This document shows positions 1-12,782 of a stretch of DNA of 64,000 nucleotides, in pieces. The position numbers and the translations under genes were made by a program. The stretch is from Lumbricus rubellus (lineage: Eukaryota > Annelida > Clitellata > Crassiclitellata > Lumbricidae): contig OX243816.1 in assembly GCA_945859605.1 (NCBI GenBank), positions 27,041,924 through 27,105,923 of the forward strand, in the 5' to 3' direction. Below the pieces are notes generated by a model. It made no database searches and was not told the origin of the DNA. It saw only the letters and a list, made by a program, of their open reading frames with translations. Numbering within the stretch: the first letter of the stretch is position 1; each line of letters opens with the position of its first letter.

Positions 1-676
1 GCAACTTTTCCAAGTGATCCATGCAACACACACAAAGACTAAAAATAATGATGATATCACAAAATTTGTGCTGCCCATCGCATTATGATTAGGATTAAGG
101 TTTGTAGTCTCAAATGAAATATTTTTTTACTGATCATCAAGTAGTTAATTACATTACATGACTTTTATTGTAAACTGTTCTTGAACTGACATATCACCTG
201 AAGCCAAATCACCCCTCAAACCTTTACTGGTAATAAGGTAATGAGTATTAGAGATAGAAGACAGAAAATATTGTTTTCTTGCAAATGGTGTCTTTGGTTG
301 TGTTACTTGTACCTCGTCTGGTAGATTCTTCAATTTTGGGGGATCGATACTACCACATATCTAGAGGGAAGCAAGTATTGTTAGGTACCTCATGTTTTAC
401 AGAATGACCACCCTATAAAATCTAAAAACTACTATAACTGCAGTGGACAAACCCAATTGAGATACATGTGATGCTTCAATAGCCCTCAGATATGTAGAAT
501 GGAGAATCCAGGCAAGGTGAAAATGGCACAGATAATCACATGTGTAGCAAATTTCAAAAGAATAATGAACTAATGACCAATGAGGTACAGGATCTCCAGG
601 ATATAATATTATGGCAAGACTAAACAGATAGTTAATTGACTGTGAATTCGCAGGCAACGTGTCGTGCAGCTCTCAC
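1..676. other. Intron of the MICALL gene, no exon seen
   Basis: AT-rich sequence after the donor of the third MICALL coding exon (minus strand). I find no further CH, LIM or bMERB-like exon on either strand; the short open frames here have no protein-like content. Confidence 0.6.
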
Positions 677-3600
677 CCGGTTTGTAGCTGCGGAAGACGT
701 TATAGTACTGAGAGACGTATGTTATGATGCATAACTTGTCTGGCACCGTCATGACAACCATGTCCTCTGCATCCAGAAGAGCAGGAATACCCAGCTGTTG
801 AGCCACTGCAAACGCCTATGCAACAGAAACAGACAAAACAAATCTTGCTCAGATTCAGTCAGACAACACACAAAAATTATAATTTCAATAACCTTAAAGG
901 CATGCTGATGAAAGAACTGTTGAAAATGAAAATGACGTCAAAGGCAAAAAGAAGGTAACAAAACAATGATGAAGATGATGTTATTACAGCCGATGCTAAT
1001 AATGATGACATGTTATGACAGCGGTTTTACTACAGAAGCCCACCATTCCTTGATTGAATTATTTTACATCCATCATTTGCTTCTTTTTCTGTGATGCAAG
1101 AGAACTTACGATGTTTCCCCTAATAATTAATTGCAAAGGATTTTACGCTTGCCTGATGTCTTTCATCTGACCCTTATTGGTATTACACCAACACTCGATT
1201 GTTTTAACTGGTGGCAAAATAAAAATACAGTTTAAAAATCGTTGTGTTGTGATAAAGTTGTTGGGCTTCTTATGATGATTGGTGATTGATACAGTAATGC
1301 TACTCTTTTATACTCTTCAATCATTATATAAAACTCTAAAATCATGGCTCTGGGGCTGATTCATATTTTGACTAAATTCCAAAGTCCAAACAACCTCAAT
1401 ACCTTATTTATTTTTACAGTTAGGCTTATAATCCGACAAGCCTTTCACATAGATAGGGCAACAGGGCTGACAATTCCAATTTCACTTAATGCATATGATG
1501 ATTCGGACAATTTTTTTAAAGAATGTATCAAATATGCAAAAAAACTATAGATGACTGAAACAAGAGTTTTATGATCCATGATGATATTTATGAACATGAA
1601 TGTCGGCTCTTTTTTGTTCTGTCGTTTCTGTCGTGTAGCTACTGATAATAATCTAGATTCTACACACAATTAAAGAAGAAAAAAGACAAGCATGCGGACT
1701 TAAAGAGTCAATGATGATTATGACGATGATGATGACAACAACGATGATGAAGCACATCTTCATCAACCAGGTCATCTTACAGCACAAAGTGCAGTCTTGG
1801 ATGATGTAGATCTGTAGTTACCAACCTTTTTTGACTGTAGGGCCACTTTTTCTAGGTTGTAGGACATTAGGGGTCACAAGGCTAAGATTTAATTAACTAA
1901 AAGCACATAACATTGTTGTAATTGAATGAAAATAGAATGTTTGATGTTATTTATAGATGCCAAAATAAAATAATTCGTATTAGAAAATAATAATGTGTTC
2001 TATCCTGTCAAAGTGCCAATTTTTTCGTATAATTTTGTTAATTATTTGAGAGATGATGGCCATTTTTTTAGGCCTGGCGGGCCACTTTTGGCCTGCGAGC
2101 CACGGGTTGGGAACCACTGATGTAGATGATGGTGAATAACTATTGATTTCAAACGAATAAACATCAAAGACTGAATTTATATTATTGGACATACTAGAGC
2201 AACTGAAGAAATTTCATTCGCTTGCAACTCCGACAACGAGTGTCTAATTTGCTGAATTGGCTTGTGATGTTCACTAGTCATAGGGGCATATTTATAATTT
2301 CTGTGCTTAAAATATTTACAATTGTTTCCTGTTCAGCAACAGATTTATGGCTCAGAGTTTCAAAATAATCATTTTAAGTACTACACAGGGTTATCCCAAA
2401 CGATAGGATTTTTGAAGACAATGGGAACATTTCCATCTATATCTGCCTTACATATATGTGTATCAGACAGCTGTTCCAGTATAGCAGTTGGTGGCAGAGG
2501 TGGTCAAGAGATTAGCTTATTAAACAAAAACTCCTTAGCTCACATAGTGTTGCATGCCCCAACAGTCCCATCACAAGTTTCTCAGTCTTACGCCCGCCAT
2601 CAACTGCATTAGTCTCCTGCTGAGTTTACGATAAAATTCAAATCGTCTGTTTTTGTTCGACCTAAAAAATCCCTAAGCAGCAATGCAAAACTTCATACTT
2701 TCAGTCACTTCTGACTCATTTAATACATTCCTCTAAAGTTGTTGCCTATGATCAAGTGCAAAGTTTCTTAGCTGAGCCCCAAGTGGCAGAATAGTTATGG
2801 GGTCGTATACACCAGCATAAGGCACTAGGCAATGGAACTGACTTGCACTCTTGCCTCATATAGATCTCAAATTCACCCTCCTTTCTTCAACAAGCAGGTA
2901 AAGAACTCACTATTTCCCTTAACTTTTAAGCACATGGAGATAGATAAACATATATTCCTCTGACTATCTGTGCCTCAAATTCACATTCAGTATGACCTCA
3001 CACACACACCACAAATTTATTTAATAAAAACAATAAAAATAATAATTTAGCTTACCAGTTTATTGTTTTCGAAAACATTTTCTTTTGATAGCGAGTCATA
3101 ATCTCTACAACATTTAAGAAACCAATTAGCCAAATATAAATAAAATTAGCCAACTTAATGAAGTAATATAAGTCATCATCATCATCATTAGTTGGTAACA
3201 CCAGCCATTTCACAGCGATAGACCTGTACAAATAAATTATCTCCACCAACTGTTCTTGTCATTTGTCAAGTAAATCTTGTCATTTGTCAAGTCCATTAGT
3301 CCATTGCTCCCCTTAGTGTAACTCCAAGTGATGCTATGTTCTTATCCATGTTATCTGTCCAGTATAGTCTTGGTCTACCTAAAGTTGTTCCTCTTACATT
3401 CAAATCATACATCTAATGCACTGAGTGAGATTTGTCAAAGTCTGGCAATCTCTCTACATGTCCACACTACCACAGTCTTCGTTAAACGACTTTGTCTAGC
3501 AGATCTGTTTTGATAATTAATGATTGTCATAAACTACTATTTCTTATTTTCTGTATTCTTTATATCCTAGAAATCTTCTGCAACCAATTCATTTCTGCTG

Positions 3601-6600
3601 TAAGAATTCTTTTCTCATTTTGCCTCTCTATTGTCAAACATTCTGAACTGTATAAGAAATTCAGTCATGTACTTCAAATGTCTCTTATATTTTTGTCTTG
3701 ATTTCCTTTGTAAATTCTCTGCTGCTCTATATATCCTGGAAATTAATCCAAATGCTTGTAAAGCGTGTCAAATCTTCCTTTGTACAAGTTTCTTGTTGCA
3801 TTTATTAGCCCTCATATATATGGGTGAATTGTTCTAGTTTGTTCAATAGTTTCTCGCTGAATTGTGATAGTTATAGGTATTTGGTCTTTTCAATCGCCAT
3901 TGTTTTGGTTTTCTCAGTATTGTGGTTTTCTCTGCGTTGATCATAAGACCAAAGCCGACGAATCTTGCACTGCTTTTGTCAATCTGTGTCAAAATATCCT
4001 TTAGCACTGGTCCGCATCTAGCGAGTATCTATCCAATGTTGTCAGCATATCAGCAGATTATTATTCATCAGCCCTTCGTTTAATTTGATTTCTGCATCAG
4101 TGTTTTTCAAGCTGACTCATATTTAATGCTTGTAATACTGGGTATAAATAGGTATGATGAGGGATAAGAAACATCCAAGTGCAATAGTCACATTTTCATG
4201 TGAAAGTATTCTGTGACCTTTTTATCTACATTTTAATGACACTTGATGATTTTTTACATAAATTGCTCTGTCATTCCTGCATTTTGCATCACTCTTCACA
4301 TTCCATCATACGATGATTGTTGAATACTTTTCTTTAAGTATATGAAGTTGATAAAGACTTTCTGGTTGTGTTCTGTGCCCTTTTCAAGTGATCAATTGTG
4401 CATCAAGAAGCCACGGACAGTGATGATGATGATGATGATGTACAATGATAATATACAATGCAAATATTATGAAGGAAATTGTAAAGAACTTACTCACTGG
4501 CTGGCTGATGCACTCACAAATTTACTTACTAGACTGGAATGGATTAACTAACTGGCTAGTAAACTTACTCATTCACTCACTCTCTGGTCTGCTCACTAAA
4601 ACATGTATGTAGGATCGCATACCATGCCAACAGAAAAAGCCCAGAATAGGAAGGACATGTCACCCCTATCTAACTATTAACTAATTTGACAGTTATAAAT
4701 GATTAAATATAATACTCATGGCTCGTGACAATACTAAAATTATGTTTTGCAGTTGTTAGCCATATCTCTGCAAGACGGAAAATGAAAGAAAAGTTAAAAG
4801 CGATCAAACAGTCGAAACAGACCGGACATCATGCTCTCTACTCAGTACAACAAACACGAACAACAGAACATTATCTCTACATAGCAAAAAACTGAGTAAG
4901 TTGGCAATCATAGGGCAACCATATATTACCTACCGGAATAACGTACATGTATGCGCACCGAATGTACAGCAAAAAAATTATGTACACATGCAGTATGTGA
5001 CTATGTGTATGTTAAACTGCTGTCTGTCTGTCTCTCTTTCTCTCTCTCTTAGTTCCTTTGGTTCTTTTCAGAACATTGTCGGCCAAATGTAATGAAGTAA
5101 CAAAATGTATTTATGGAAAAATCGGTGTACATCCATGCAACAAATAAATGATGTGAATTCTAACAAGGCAACTGTTGAATGGATTATGAGTGTTGCTGCA
5201 CTGAAAGCAGCAGTGATTCTATTGACACAGAGTACAATACTGAACAGATGAGTGAGAGTGATGCACAGTTGCACATGAGTGAGCAAGTTTATGTTAACGA
5301 CGCACACCAACTACGGCAAAATAATGTATCGCGTACCATACGCACATTATGGAAAAAATAACATATGTTCTGTACGTGCAGTCGCACCTTGTTGGTAATT
5401 TTATATAGCCTTCTGTAATAACACAGCTCCAGTTATTTATATTTACCTCTGCAATGAGATACATGACATGCAGAACAGCAGTTTTTTTGGACAAAAACCC
5501 GTAAATTAAACAATGTGTGAACATGTGAATGGCAAGCATTACCTGCACTCAATTAGTAGCACTGTTTTGTAATTTCGGCAATTTTAATTTAACTAAACGT
5601 CCCATTAAACACTTCAGAGAAGTGCAGAATATTTGGCTCACAAAGGTATAACAAATAAATGAAACAAACAGAAATACATAATTTAAGCAATGAAAGTCGG
5701 TCTATATACGAATAATTGGCCAGCATATCTCAAGCACAGCAAAGGCAAATCAACAGAGATTCTCAGTGTTCAGCCAACATTTTAATACTGTATATTAATT
5801 GTAATTTAATAATTACATAACACCATTTTTAGCCTCTTGCTGCCTACACACGTGATGAAGTTCTAGAAAACAGGGTTTCCTTTATGCAAGATACATAGTA
5901 GCATATCTTTCGACCACAGTCAAATATATCTTCGGTTATCTTTGTACTCCAAAAGAACTGGAGGACCATTTGCCTTTGTCGTTATTATGCACCATTTATC
6001 AGGTCAAAATGACTGCTGAAGAGCTTCTCTGACATTTTTTTTAATGAAGTCATATAAATGTCCGACTTCACTGCATGATATGCAACCAGTATATCCTTAC
6101 GTGTGTGTGTATGCTTGTGTATATACAGTTTATCATTTATATATATATATGAGATATTTGTATGTGTATGGATTATATGGTTTCAGGTGTATTTGAGTCT
6201 CCTTATCTTTCAGTTGATAAGTTACAGAAGTGTAGCTGCTATTGCACCCAGGACCCAGGACATCCCATTCTGAAATAGTCATTTGTTTTACCTGTCTCGT
6301 AGTTACAGGGTTTGTTTGGTCTATTTTGACTCCCTTCTCATGGGCAGACCATGGCCTAGTCTAAGTCTGAATTACTGCAAGTTCTCAGAAGCAATTTTAC
6401 TATAGCCAGAAACCCTGCACAGTTGAAACTTTTCATCTACAGCCGTTACAGAAACTTAAAAGTATGAGCAATGGAAAGGAAAAATTCTCAGCCCCACACA
6501 CTGGTCTCATCCATGTGAGTGTAGTTGTTTGACCAGTCTCAGTGCCAGGTCAGAATCTGGGGATCACGTTAAGACAGAAATATTGTACTGCACTGCAATG

Positions 6601-7250
6601 GCTACTTAGAGGAAAAGACAAACGTGTTGCATGCTGAAATTGTTAACCAACCTCGGCCACGTCTCTTCATCCTCTGTCATCTCTGGATGGTCACATCATC
6701 TTCCTTCCTCAGGTTACACTGCCATGGCAAAATCTTAAGCTTTTGTCTGCATTTGCCCTTCACTGTGGAATGGCCTGCCTCCCTCAGTTCCCTCTACGGT
6801 TCTGATTAAATGTTTTTGCTTTTAAAAAATTTCTTTTCTCTTAGTCCTTCAAGCTAGGAACACCTCTGATTGGTCTGTAATGTGAGAAGAGTTTTAGAAA
6901 GTCTGAAATACAATGCAACAGAATTACCTGAAGTTAATTAGTTAGCCTAAGAGACGGTCATTGGGTATGAAGAAATCAGTTTAAAATCCAACAGGATAAC
7001 CCTGTGATAAACAAATAGTCAGTTAAAGCCACCACCTATCAATTATTAATAAGTTTTTCAACAAAAAAATATTTTCATATGAAATAAACATTCTGTTGAC
7101 TTACATGAGATCTGGTCGGTATCTATGTATGATGGCACAGAATGCAAGGCCGCTCTTCCACGATGAAGTCATGTTTACTACGTTGACATCACGATAGCCA
7201 TCGCATTGCATCTTGCACCACTGCTGCAACGCCTTCACCTTCGCTGCCAT
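677..7250 (-). CDS. MICALL: MICAL-like protein (MICALL1/2 type), N-terminal calponin-homology domain; partial gene
   Basis: Three coding exons on the minus strand: 7250-7105 (ATG at 7250; the exon begins at 7310, so 60 nt are 5'UTR after an acceptor), 3104-3056, and 815-677. All splice sites are GT-AG and the phases fit (48 codons + 2 nt; 1 nt + 16 codons; 46 codons + 1 nt). The protein starts [16 protein letters not shown] and continues through [49 protein letters not shown] and [11 protein letters not shown]. These are the hallmarks of the type-2 CH domain that sits at the very N-terminus of MICALL proteins, which are Rab effectors linking endosomal traffic to actin. The downstream exons (LIM and Rab-binding domains expected from the family) lie beyond the left edge. 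EHBP1 is the main alternative, but its CH domain is internal and its sequence fits less well. Introns carry LINE and hAT insertions. Confidence 0.9.
1812..2119. mobile_element. Short hAT-type non-autonomous element, 308 bp
   Basis: The right end reads GGTTGGGAACCACTG and the left end CTGTAGTTACCAACC, imperfect terminal inverted repeats of the CAGTGGTTCCCAACC type typical of hAT elements. The element is flanked by a perfect 8-bp duplication, atgtagat, at 1804-1811 and 2120-2127. No coding capacity. It lies in the second MICALL intron. Confidence 0.85.
3270..4060 (-). mobile_element. Degenerate LINE 3' fragment (reverse transcriptase C-terminal region)
   Basis: Reading the minus strand, short conceptual segments match the C-terminal part of LINE reverse transcriptases: a [14 protein letters not shown] segment near 3930-3970 (family form 'INAEKTKTM') and, downstream, [16 protein letters not shown] near 3340-3385. 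Frames are interrupted by stops, so it is a dead copy. It lies inside the first MICALL coding intron in the gene's own orientation. Confidence 0.55.
6560..6870 (+). mobile_element. LINE 3'-end remnant
   Basis: The plus strand near 6750-6840 reads conceptually as [16 protein letters not shown] followed by a phenylalanine/lysine-rich tail. This is the conserved 'P.LWN.LP..' segment at the end of many CR1/Jockey-like LINE ORF2 proteins. The reading frame is broken upstream. Only a fragment remains. Confidence 0.5.
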
Positions 7251-7728
7251 CTCCTCCTCTTTTCTTCTTCAGTGCAGCACGATGCTTCGAAGTCTCTCAA
7301 TCAAGATTTTCTGCAAAAAGAAAATCAATAAAATATGCACATCTAGTATAAAGTTGCCTAACTGCATAAAATGTTACCTTTCTAGTAATGCTCAGTCTTT
7401 GGAGTTAGTCGCCTTTTTATGTAAAAAAGTGCAAAGCCATCGAATGTGCATATGTGAATTTCTCATTGGGCAACAGCAATCAAACCCTGGTTGCACATGA
7501 AAAAATTATAAGCATTTACCTGAAGCTGGATAGCCTGTTATACTTTTAAAATCCTGTTTTTCAAATTTCTTATTATCCATGAATTAAAATCCTGCTCAGG
7601 TTCATAAGTCACCAAATAATAATTAGTTTTTAGTTTAGAGCTTCATTGTGAATCGAATTCTTTCACTTTCATCTGTCATTATCGTGTTTTGTGTGCATGA
7701 CTAATCGAGTGAGCATCCTATTGCAAAC

Positions 7729-8557
7729 TACACTGTGTCCCAATAAATCGAGACCCCTTTTTATAATGTGAATAAAACAGGCAAATCTTAATCGATTTTC
7801 AAAACTTTAAAACTGTTTTTATCCTGAGATAATTATCTTACATTGATTCAAATCTGAAGTTTCTGGCATGAATATTGACGTCAAAATTACGTCATTTGCA
7901 TAAGAGAATTTATATGTTAAGGCGTAAAAAAAATTGTTGTGTTTCCGGTCACCCGACCGACCCATTTTTACGGCCGCGACCCAAATATTTTTGTAAAAAA
8001 TTTTTATTAAAAAAATTATTTTTTTCAAAAAAAATTTTTTTTTTCTAAAAAAAATATTTTTTTAACATTTGTATTGACATAACATAAGAGACGTCAACAA
8101 AATGAAATTAATAGGACTGTTTCTAGAGCATTTTTAGGTGCAAACAGTCGGGAAATAGGCAGTTTATACTTGCTTAGAACACGTACTTTGCTTCAGCGTG
8201 CAAAAAAGACTAGTGGGGTATACTTTTTCGGATAGTCACTGCATAAAAATATTTTACAAAATAAAAATATTTTCCGACCTACCTACCCAATTTTTTTTAG
8301 CTCTGTTACCGGAAACACAACATTTTTTTTTAGGCCTTTAGTACCGAACACAACTTTTTCGGTACTTAACATTGGAATTCTCTGATGCAAATGACGTAAT
8401 TGTGACGTCAATATTCATGCCAGAAACTTCAGATTTGAATCAATGTAAGATAATTATCTCAGGATAAAAACAGTTTTAAAATTTTGAAAATCGATTAAGA
8501 TTTGCCTGTTTTATTCACATTACAAAAAGGGGTTTCGATTTATTGGGACACAGTGTA
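7729..8557. mobile_element. TA-flanked foldback transposon (Tc1/mariner-like MITE), 829 bp
   Basis: Ends are TACACTGTGTCCCAATAAAT at the left and its inverse at the right (8538-8557). The inverted repeats continue inward for over 150 bp on each side: the segment with GGCATGAATATTGACGTCA near 7866 is mirrored near 8405-8425. A TA dinucleotide at both outer edges fits Tc1/mariner-type target duplication. The centre is A/T homopolymer-rich with no transposase. The open frame at 7819-8028 is an accident of this repeat. Confidence 0.85.
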
Positions 8558-9660
8558 GTATCATTTTCAGCATCTGCTTGCAAGTTTTACTTCCGCAGTT
8601 ATCAGTTATGTTAGGTACAGCAAGACTTTATCTCTATCATATACCCATAACTAACATACTCTGAGCATCCCTTAATTGCAATGAACTTAAGAATCTATCC
8701 AAAAGATCTTGTCTTGTTTCCATCAGATTATAAGCCCTGTCTCTTATGATGGCTATAGATGCTTAGCTATGCTTTCAACTGGCAACAGACTAACTATAAT
8801 ACTAGCGAAACAGTGAGCACTTTTTCTTCACAGATTCATAAAGACCAGAACACAACAACCACGAGTATTGCTAACAAGGAAAAGACTTTGAACAGTTTTC
8901 TGTAACTACTGACTATCACTAACTGTTTTCACTTTAACTAGCAAATCTGATGTCATCACAGGATTTCAGAAATGAGGTAGCAATGAAGGAAAGGGGAAAG
9001 GGACGAGGAGGAATAATTAACTGCAGTGTTTTCTCTGCACACATGACTATAAAAGCATGGCTTATAGAGGCCTTCATGCTAACTTTCTTGTAAACTTATT
9101 TTCTTTTATGCATGAATTGGTGACCTCTCCATCTGTACATAGTTCAGAGAAGAGGAGGGGATGGAGAAGGGGATTGGCCACAGCCACCTCGTGGGAGAAA
9201 GACTTTACGCCCTTGTAAACACACTCAATCAGACTCAGAGTCATAACACTGAAACCCTACCAGATGAAAGTTCAACATCAAACCTCCACCAAACCTATAC
9301 CTAAAGCTCTCAATCCATCACAACAAATCATACAGATTTCACTCTGCCACATGTAGCTCTAATAATTACACTCTACCAGACGAAAACCATAACAAGACCA
9401 CATGGGTATATTCAGACACTACTAGACCAGCGTAGAATAAATTCTAATTTTAAGATTTCACTAACTTTCTTCACAAAACCAAGTCCCAATAATTTATATT
9501 TCATCATTTCAATTGATTCAGGCTTCACCAAAACCACTGTTCTAAACTATTAAGGAAACAGACTCACTCATGCCAAGTAACATGATTCAAAATCCAACCA
9601 ACATGATTCTAAGATTCAGATACATGAATACATAAACCAACCCCTATATATCAGCTAAGA

Positions 9661-10771
9661 CAGAGGTTCTCAACCGGTGTGTCGCGACACACTAGTGTGT
9701 CGCGAAGCGACCGGAGGTGTGTCGCGTAAAAGTGGTGTGTCGCTGGTGTGTCGCGAAGAATTGGTGTGTCGCGAATTTTCACAGCATAAAAACCCTCGTT
9801 ATTGCATTAAATTGACTTGTTCATTTTAGCAGTTTGGCAGGCGCAGGCTGTGAGAATATAGGCTATTCGAAGGACTTCATTAATTTTATCTATTCCATTT
9901 TATCTCAATCAGGAGCAGCCACAATGTTTGCCTTATAAGCCCACATGCACTCCCTATGTAGTCCTACATGACATGGACTACTGTAACTTCAGGCATATAA
10001 GACGTCAGCGAGCGCACCAACAAAAATTTTACCCAATGCTGTAACCTTCAAAACTTATGGGAGAAATTATCATGAAGAAAAACAAAATTTGCGATTCTTA
10101 AATTGCTTACGCGGAAAGGTTGTTTGCGTATTCAGAGCGTGACAATTTACCATTATATTAGGCCTATAAGGAAGGTGCACAAGGTCAAAGGACCTAGAAG
10201 TCCAATGGCCCGTTTTTTTTAAAATTGCTGTAGGCCTGAGCTTTCCAGTTTCCGTTACAATTATTCGACGTTTTGAAGGGCGCTTATAGTTTCGGTATAA
10301 TGTGCTCAGCTACCTTTGGGCCTATATCCCATGTTTTCTTGTTTTGCCTTGAGCTACCAGAGCTAGGAGTTTGGACTATGGTCAATTTAGGGGGGGTTTT
10401 AAAATCTAAAATTCATATAACCCATAAAGCCTGCGGATCCTCATCTTACTATGATCCAAAGAAAATCCAGGAGCAAATATCTCATTGGGCCTAACTGTAA
10501 GGACAGACTATTAATGAAGAGTCATAAAAAGACGTAGAATCGTAAATTTAGATCAATAAAATTTTGAAAGTTAGAATAATTAGAAAATAGAAAGCATTCA
10601 GTTTCAACAATCATTCATTAAAATTTGTAGCAATTTAAAATATATAGGCTGAGCTGGCTTAGGCCTAATTAAATTTTTTTAACGATATTCACATGACGAT
10701 TGCATGGTGTGTCGCGAAATTTGGTTGCAAGTTTAGGTGTGTCGCGCGCGAAAAAAGGTTGAGAAACTCTG
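9661..10771. mobile_element. hAT-type element with GTGTGTCGCG subterminal repeats, copy A, 1111 bp
   Basis: Terminal repeats CAGAGGTTCTCAACC (left) and GGTTGAGAAACTCTG (right) with a perfect 8-bp duplication, agctaaga, at 9653-9660 and 10772-10779. The left subterminal 110 bp contain about seven copies of the word GTGTGTCGCG in alternating orientation; two more sit near the right end. The interior has no transposase. A second copy in inverted orientation is at 39825-41048 and matches through the interior. Confidence 0.93.
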
Positions 10772-11178
10772 AGCTAAGAGAATGCCATTATACTTCATGT
10801 TAAAAAGTCCCTACATAAGCCTATTCAAATAGTAAACTTAATACTGCAGGGTTATCAACTTCCTATGCACCCTGCATCACAGGCAAGTACAAAAGTGCTA
10901 TTCTTAGTAACTATAGCCTCAAGTGTATGAACACATTTTTCACATATCTTATTGAAAAGGTTCCGAATGCCACAGCCCACAATACAAAGAAAAATGACTC
11001 ACTAAATTCTTTTCACTAACCCACAAACCGGCTAACAATAAAACAGCTTCCAATCACTTTGAAGCATTCAGTGTTAAGTAAACATTGAACATGTAAAGAA
11101 TGCACACTCACCAAAAGTTGGAGTTCATTTATACCCGCTAGCATTATTACTAAACACAATAGATACTATTACAAGCGT

Positions 11179-11550
11179 ATGTTTAGGTTGAAACAGGATG
11201 TATTGCAGACAAGAGAAATTGCCTTAAATTGTTCAAATTGGTCGCAGCTTTTGATATGGCAAATCAAAAGAGTCTACTTAAAACTTGACAACTATGGCAT
11301 ACGAGGAACTCAATTTAAGTGGTTTGCTGGTTATCTTGAGAATCGCTCACAGATGGTTTACTGTAACGGTGTCTACTCAATGATGCGTTCATTTCAAATG
11401 GTGTTCCACAAGGATCAAATCTAGGACCTGAATTATTTCTCATTTTCATTAATAACCTTCCAAACGCATCCCCACTTAAGTACTTCATCCTTTTTGCCAA
11501 TGACGCTAAAATATTTTATTCTCACGGCTCCCTTACCTATACGAAATAGT
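11179..11550 (+). pseudogene. Frameshifted LINE reverse transcriptase fragment
   Basis: Conceptual translation shows LDNYGIRGTQFKWFAGYLEN in one frame (from about 11283) and, after a frame change near 11395, NGVPQGSNLGPELFLIFINN then FANDAKIF. These are ordered motifs of non-LTR retrotransposon reverse transcriptase; the last corresponds to the F-A-D-D catalytic box with Asp changed to Asn. With a frameshift and a damaged active site it is inactive. Confidence 0.8.
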
Positions 11551-11579
11551 GAATGATCAACTACCGTAATTGCAGATTG

Positions 11580-11762
11580 CTAATTGCTTTTAGCAATGAA
11601 CGTAGTCAGAAAGTCATCAGCTGAAAATGATAAAGCACCAAGGAGGGCATCGAATCTGGCCCAAAGACGTTTCGGGTCCTTGGCATTTGAGGTGATCTTA
11701 GCCTCCCAATATGTCTGCTCCATGTCCCCATAACGGTGATGTGTGTCTCGCATGAACCGCAC
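11580..11762 (-). pseudogene. LINE endonuclease-RT linker fragment, opposite strand
   Basis: A 60-codon open frame on the minus strand reads SNAKDPKRLWARFDALLG and then FSADDFLTTFIAK. This resembles the region between endonuclease and reverse transcriptase in Jockey/CR1-like elements, where 'DPKKLW..L..LLG' and 'A..F..FF..K' are typical. It abuts the plus-strand RT fragment head to tail in opposite strands, so the two come from different insertions or a rearrangement. Confidence 0.5.
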
Positions 11763-12182
11763 CTAGGCAGAGTGATCAACAGGACACCTGGGGTATCAAC
11801 ATGAACATTTGAGTGGGGGGGGGTGGCTGGCGATGGAGAGAGTGACACTCCATGTAAAATCATGGTAAAAGTGTGAATTGATGCAGTGACCTTTCAGTGA
11901 GGCCGCTGTAGCTGTTACGAAGATGTCAGCAACTGAGAGGTCAGCCAGGATGGAAGGGTTGGCGATGGTCGGCACTTCAAGTAGTGCTGACCGCAACAGC
12001 ATCCAGATTGAGATTCTGCTAGCCTCATGCCTGCTCGGCTTAGCACCATATGTATGCATAGACCCACAACTGGTGACTTTCCTAATTTTTCTCATGGTGT
12101 TGCTTACTGATAAAATAATGTGTCTTATATCACATTTAACATAATTTAGGCTAGCTCAGAATTTTTCATTATTGAGTAGTTT

Positions 12183-12241
12183 TTGCTTAAGTGGTGTCAT
12201 TTTTCTTGAAGTGGTGTCATTTTTCTTGAAGTGGTGTCAAG
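12183..12241. repeat. 20-bp tandem repeat, about 2.7 copies
   Basis: The unit AAGTGGTGTCATTTTTCTTG is repeated nearly exactly, ending with a partial unit. No coding context. Confidence 0.85.
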
Positions 12242-12699
12242 TAAAAGAACCAATTCCAAATTAAATTGGATCACTATTTCCAGTACCCTTTGCACCAGCC
12301 ACAACAGACCCCAGCTGGCGATCCAATTACTTGCTTCAAAGTTTACCCAATCCAGATATTAGCCAGAATCCAGACTGCTGCCAAAACCTGACGAGGACTT
12401 CTGCCATCTTCTCATATTACCACAGATAGCAGTGAGCTCTACCATTGGTTATAACTGAGATTTCTGTACTCAATGTGAAGACTAAGTTCCTGCCTTGGTG
12501 AGAAAAAAATCTACCAAAGGCATAACACATTTGATAAATTTCCAAGTCCAAACACCTCAACAATGAATAGGATTTACAAAACTTATAATATAAAGGAAAA
12601 CTGAAAACAGAATATTAAGACAAGACATCAATTGGGAAGAAATTGGACTGTCACCATACAAATGAAAGAAGAGATAGGGAGATCATTCACCTGACATTC

Positions 12700-12782
12700 T
12701 GGTCCCTACACGGCAAGGATTCGAACATGCAACTCTTCGGCTGCAAGGCAATGAACATACCCACTACACCACCGTGCAAACC
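12700..12782 (-). mobile_element. tRNA-derived SINE head
   Basis: On the minus strand the segment begins GCACGGTGGTGTAGTGGG (A-box like) and about 35 nt later has TGTTCGAATCC (B-box like), the internal RNA polymerase III promoter of a tRNA-derived SINE. The A-box region matches the SINE at 16075. A true tRNA is unlikely because I see no acceptor stem pairing and no anticodon arm that folds. Confidence 0.6.

Noticed and set aside
3001..3009. Short CA runs as a CRISPR-like or satellite array
   Set aside because: Simple dinucleotide repeat; no spaced repeats or array anywhere in the window.
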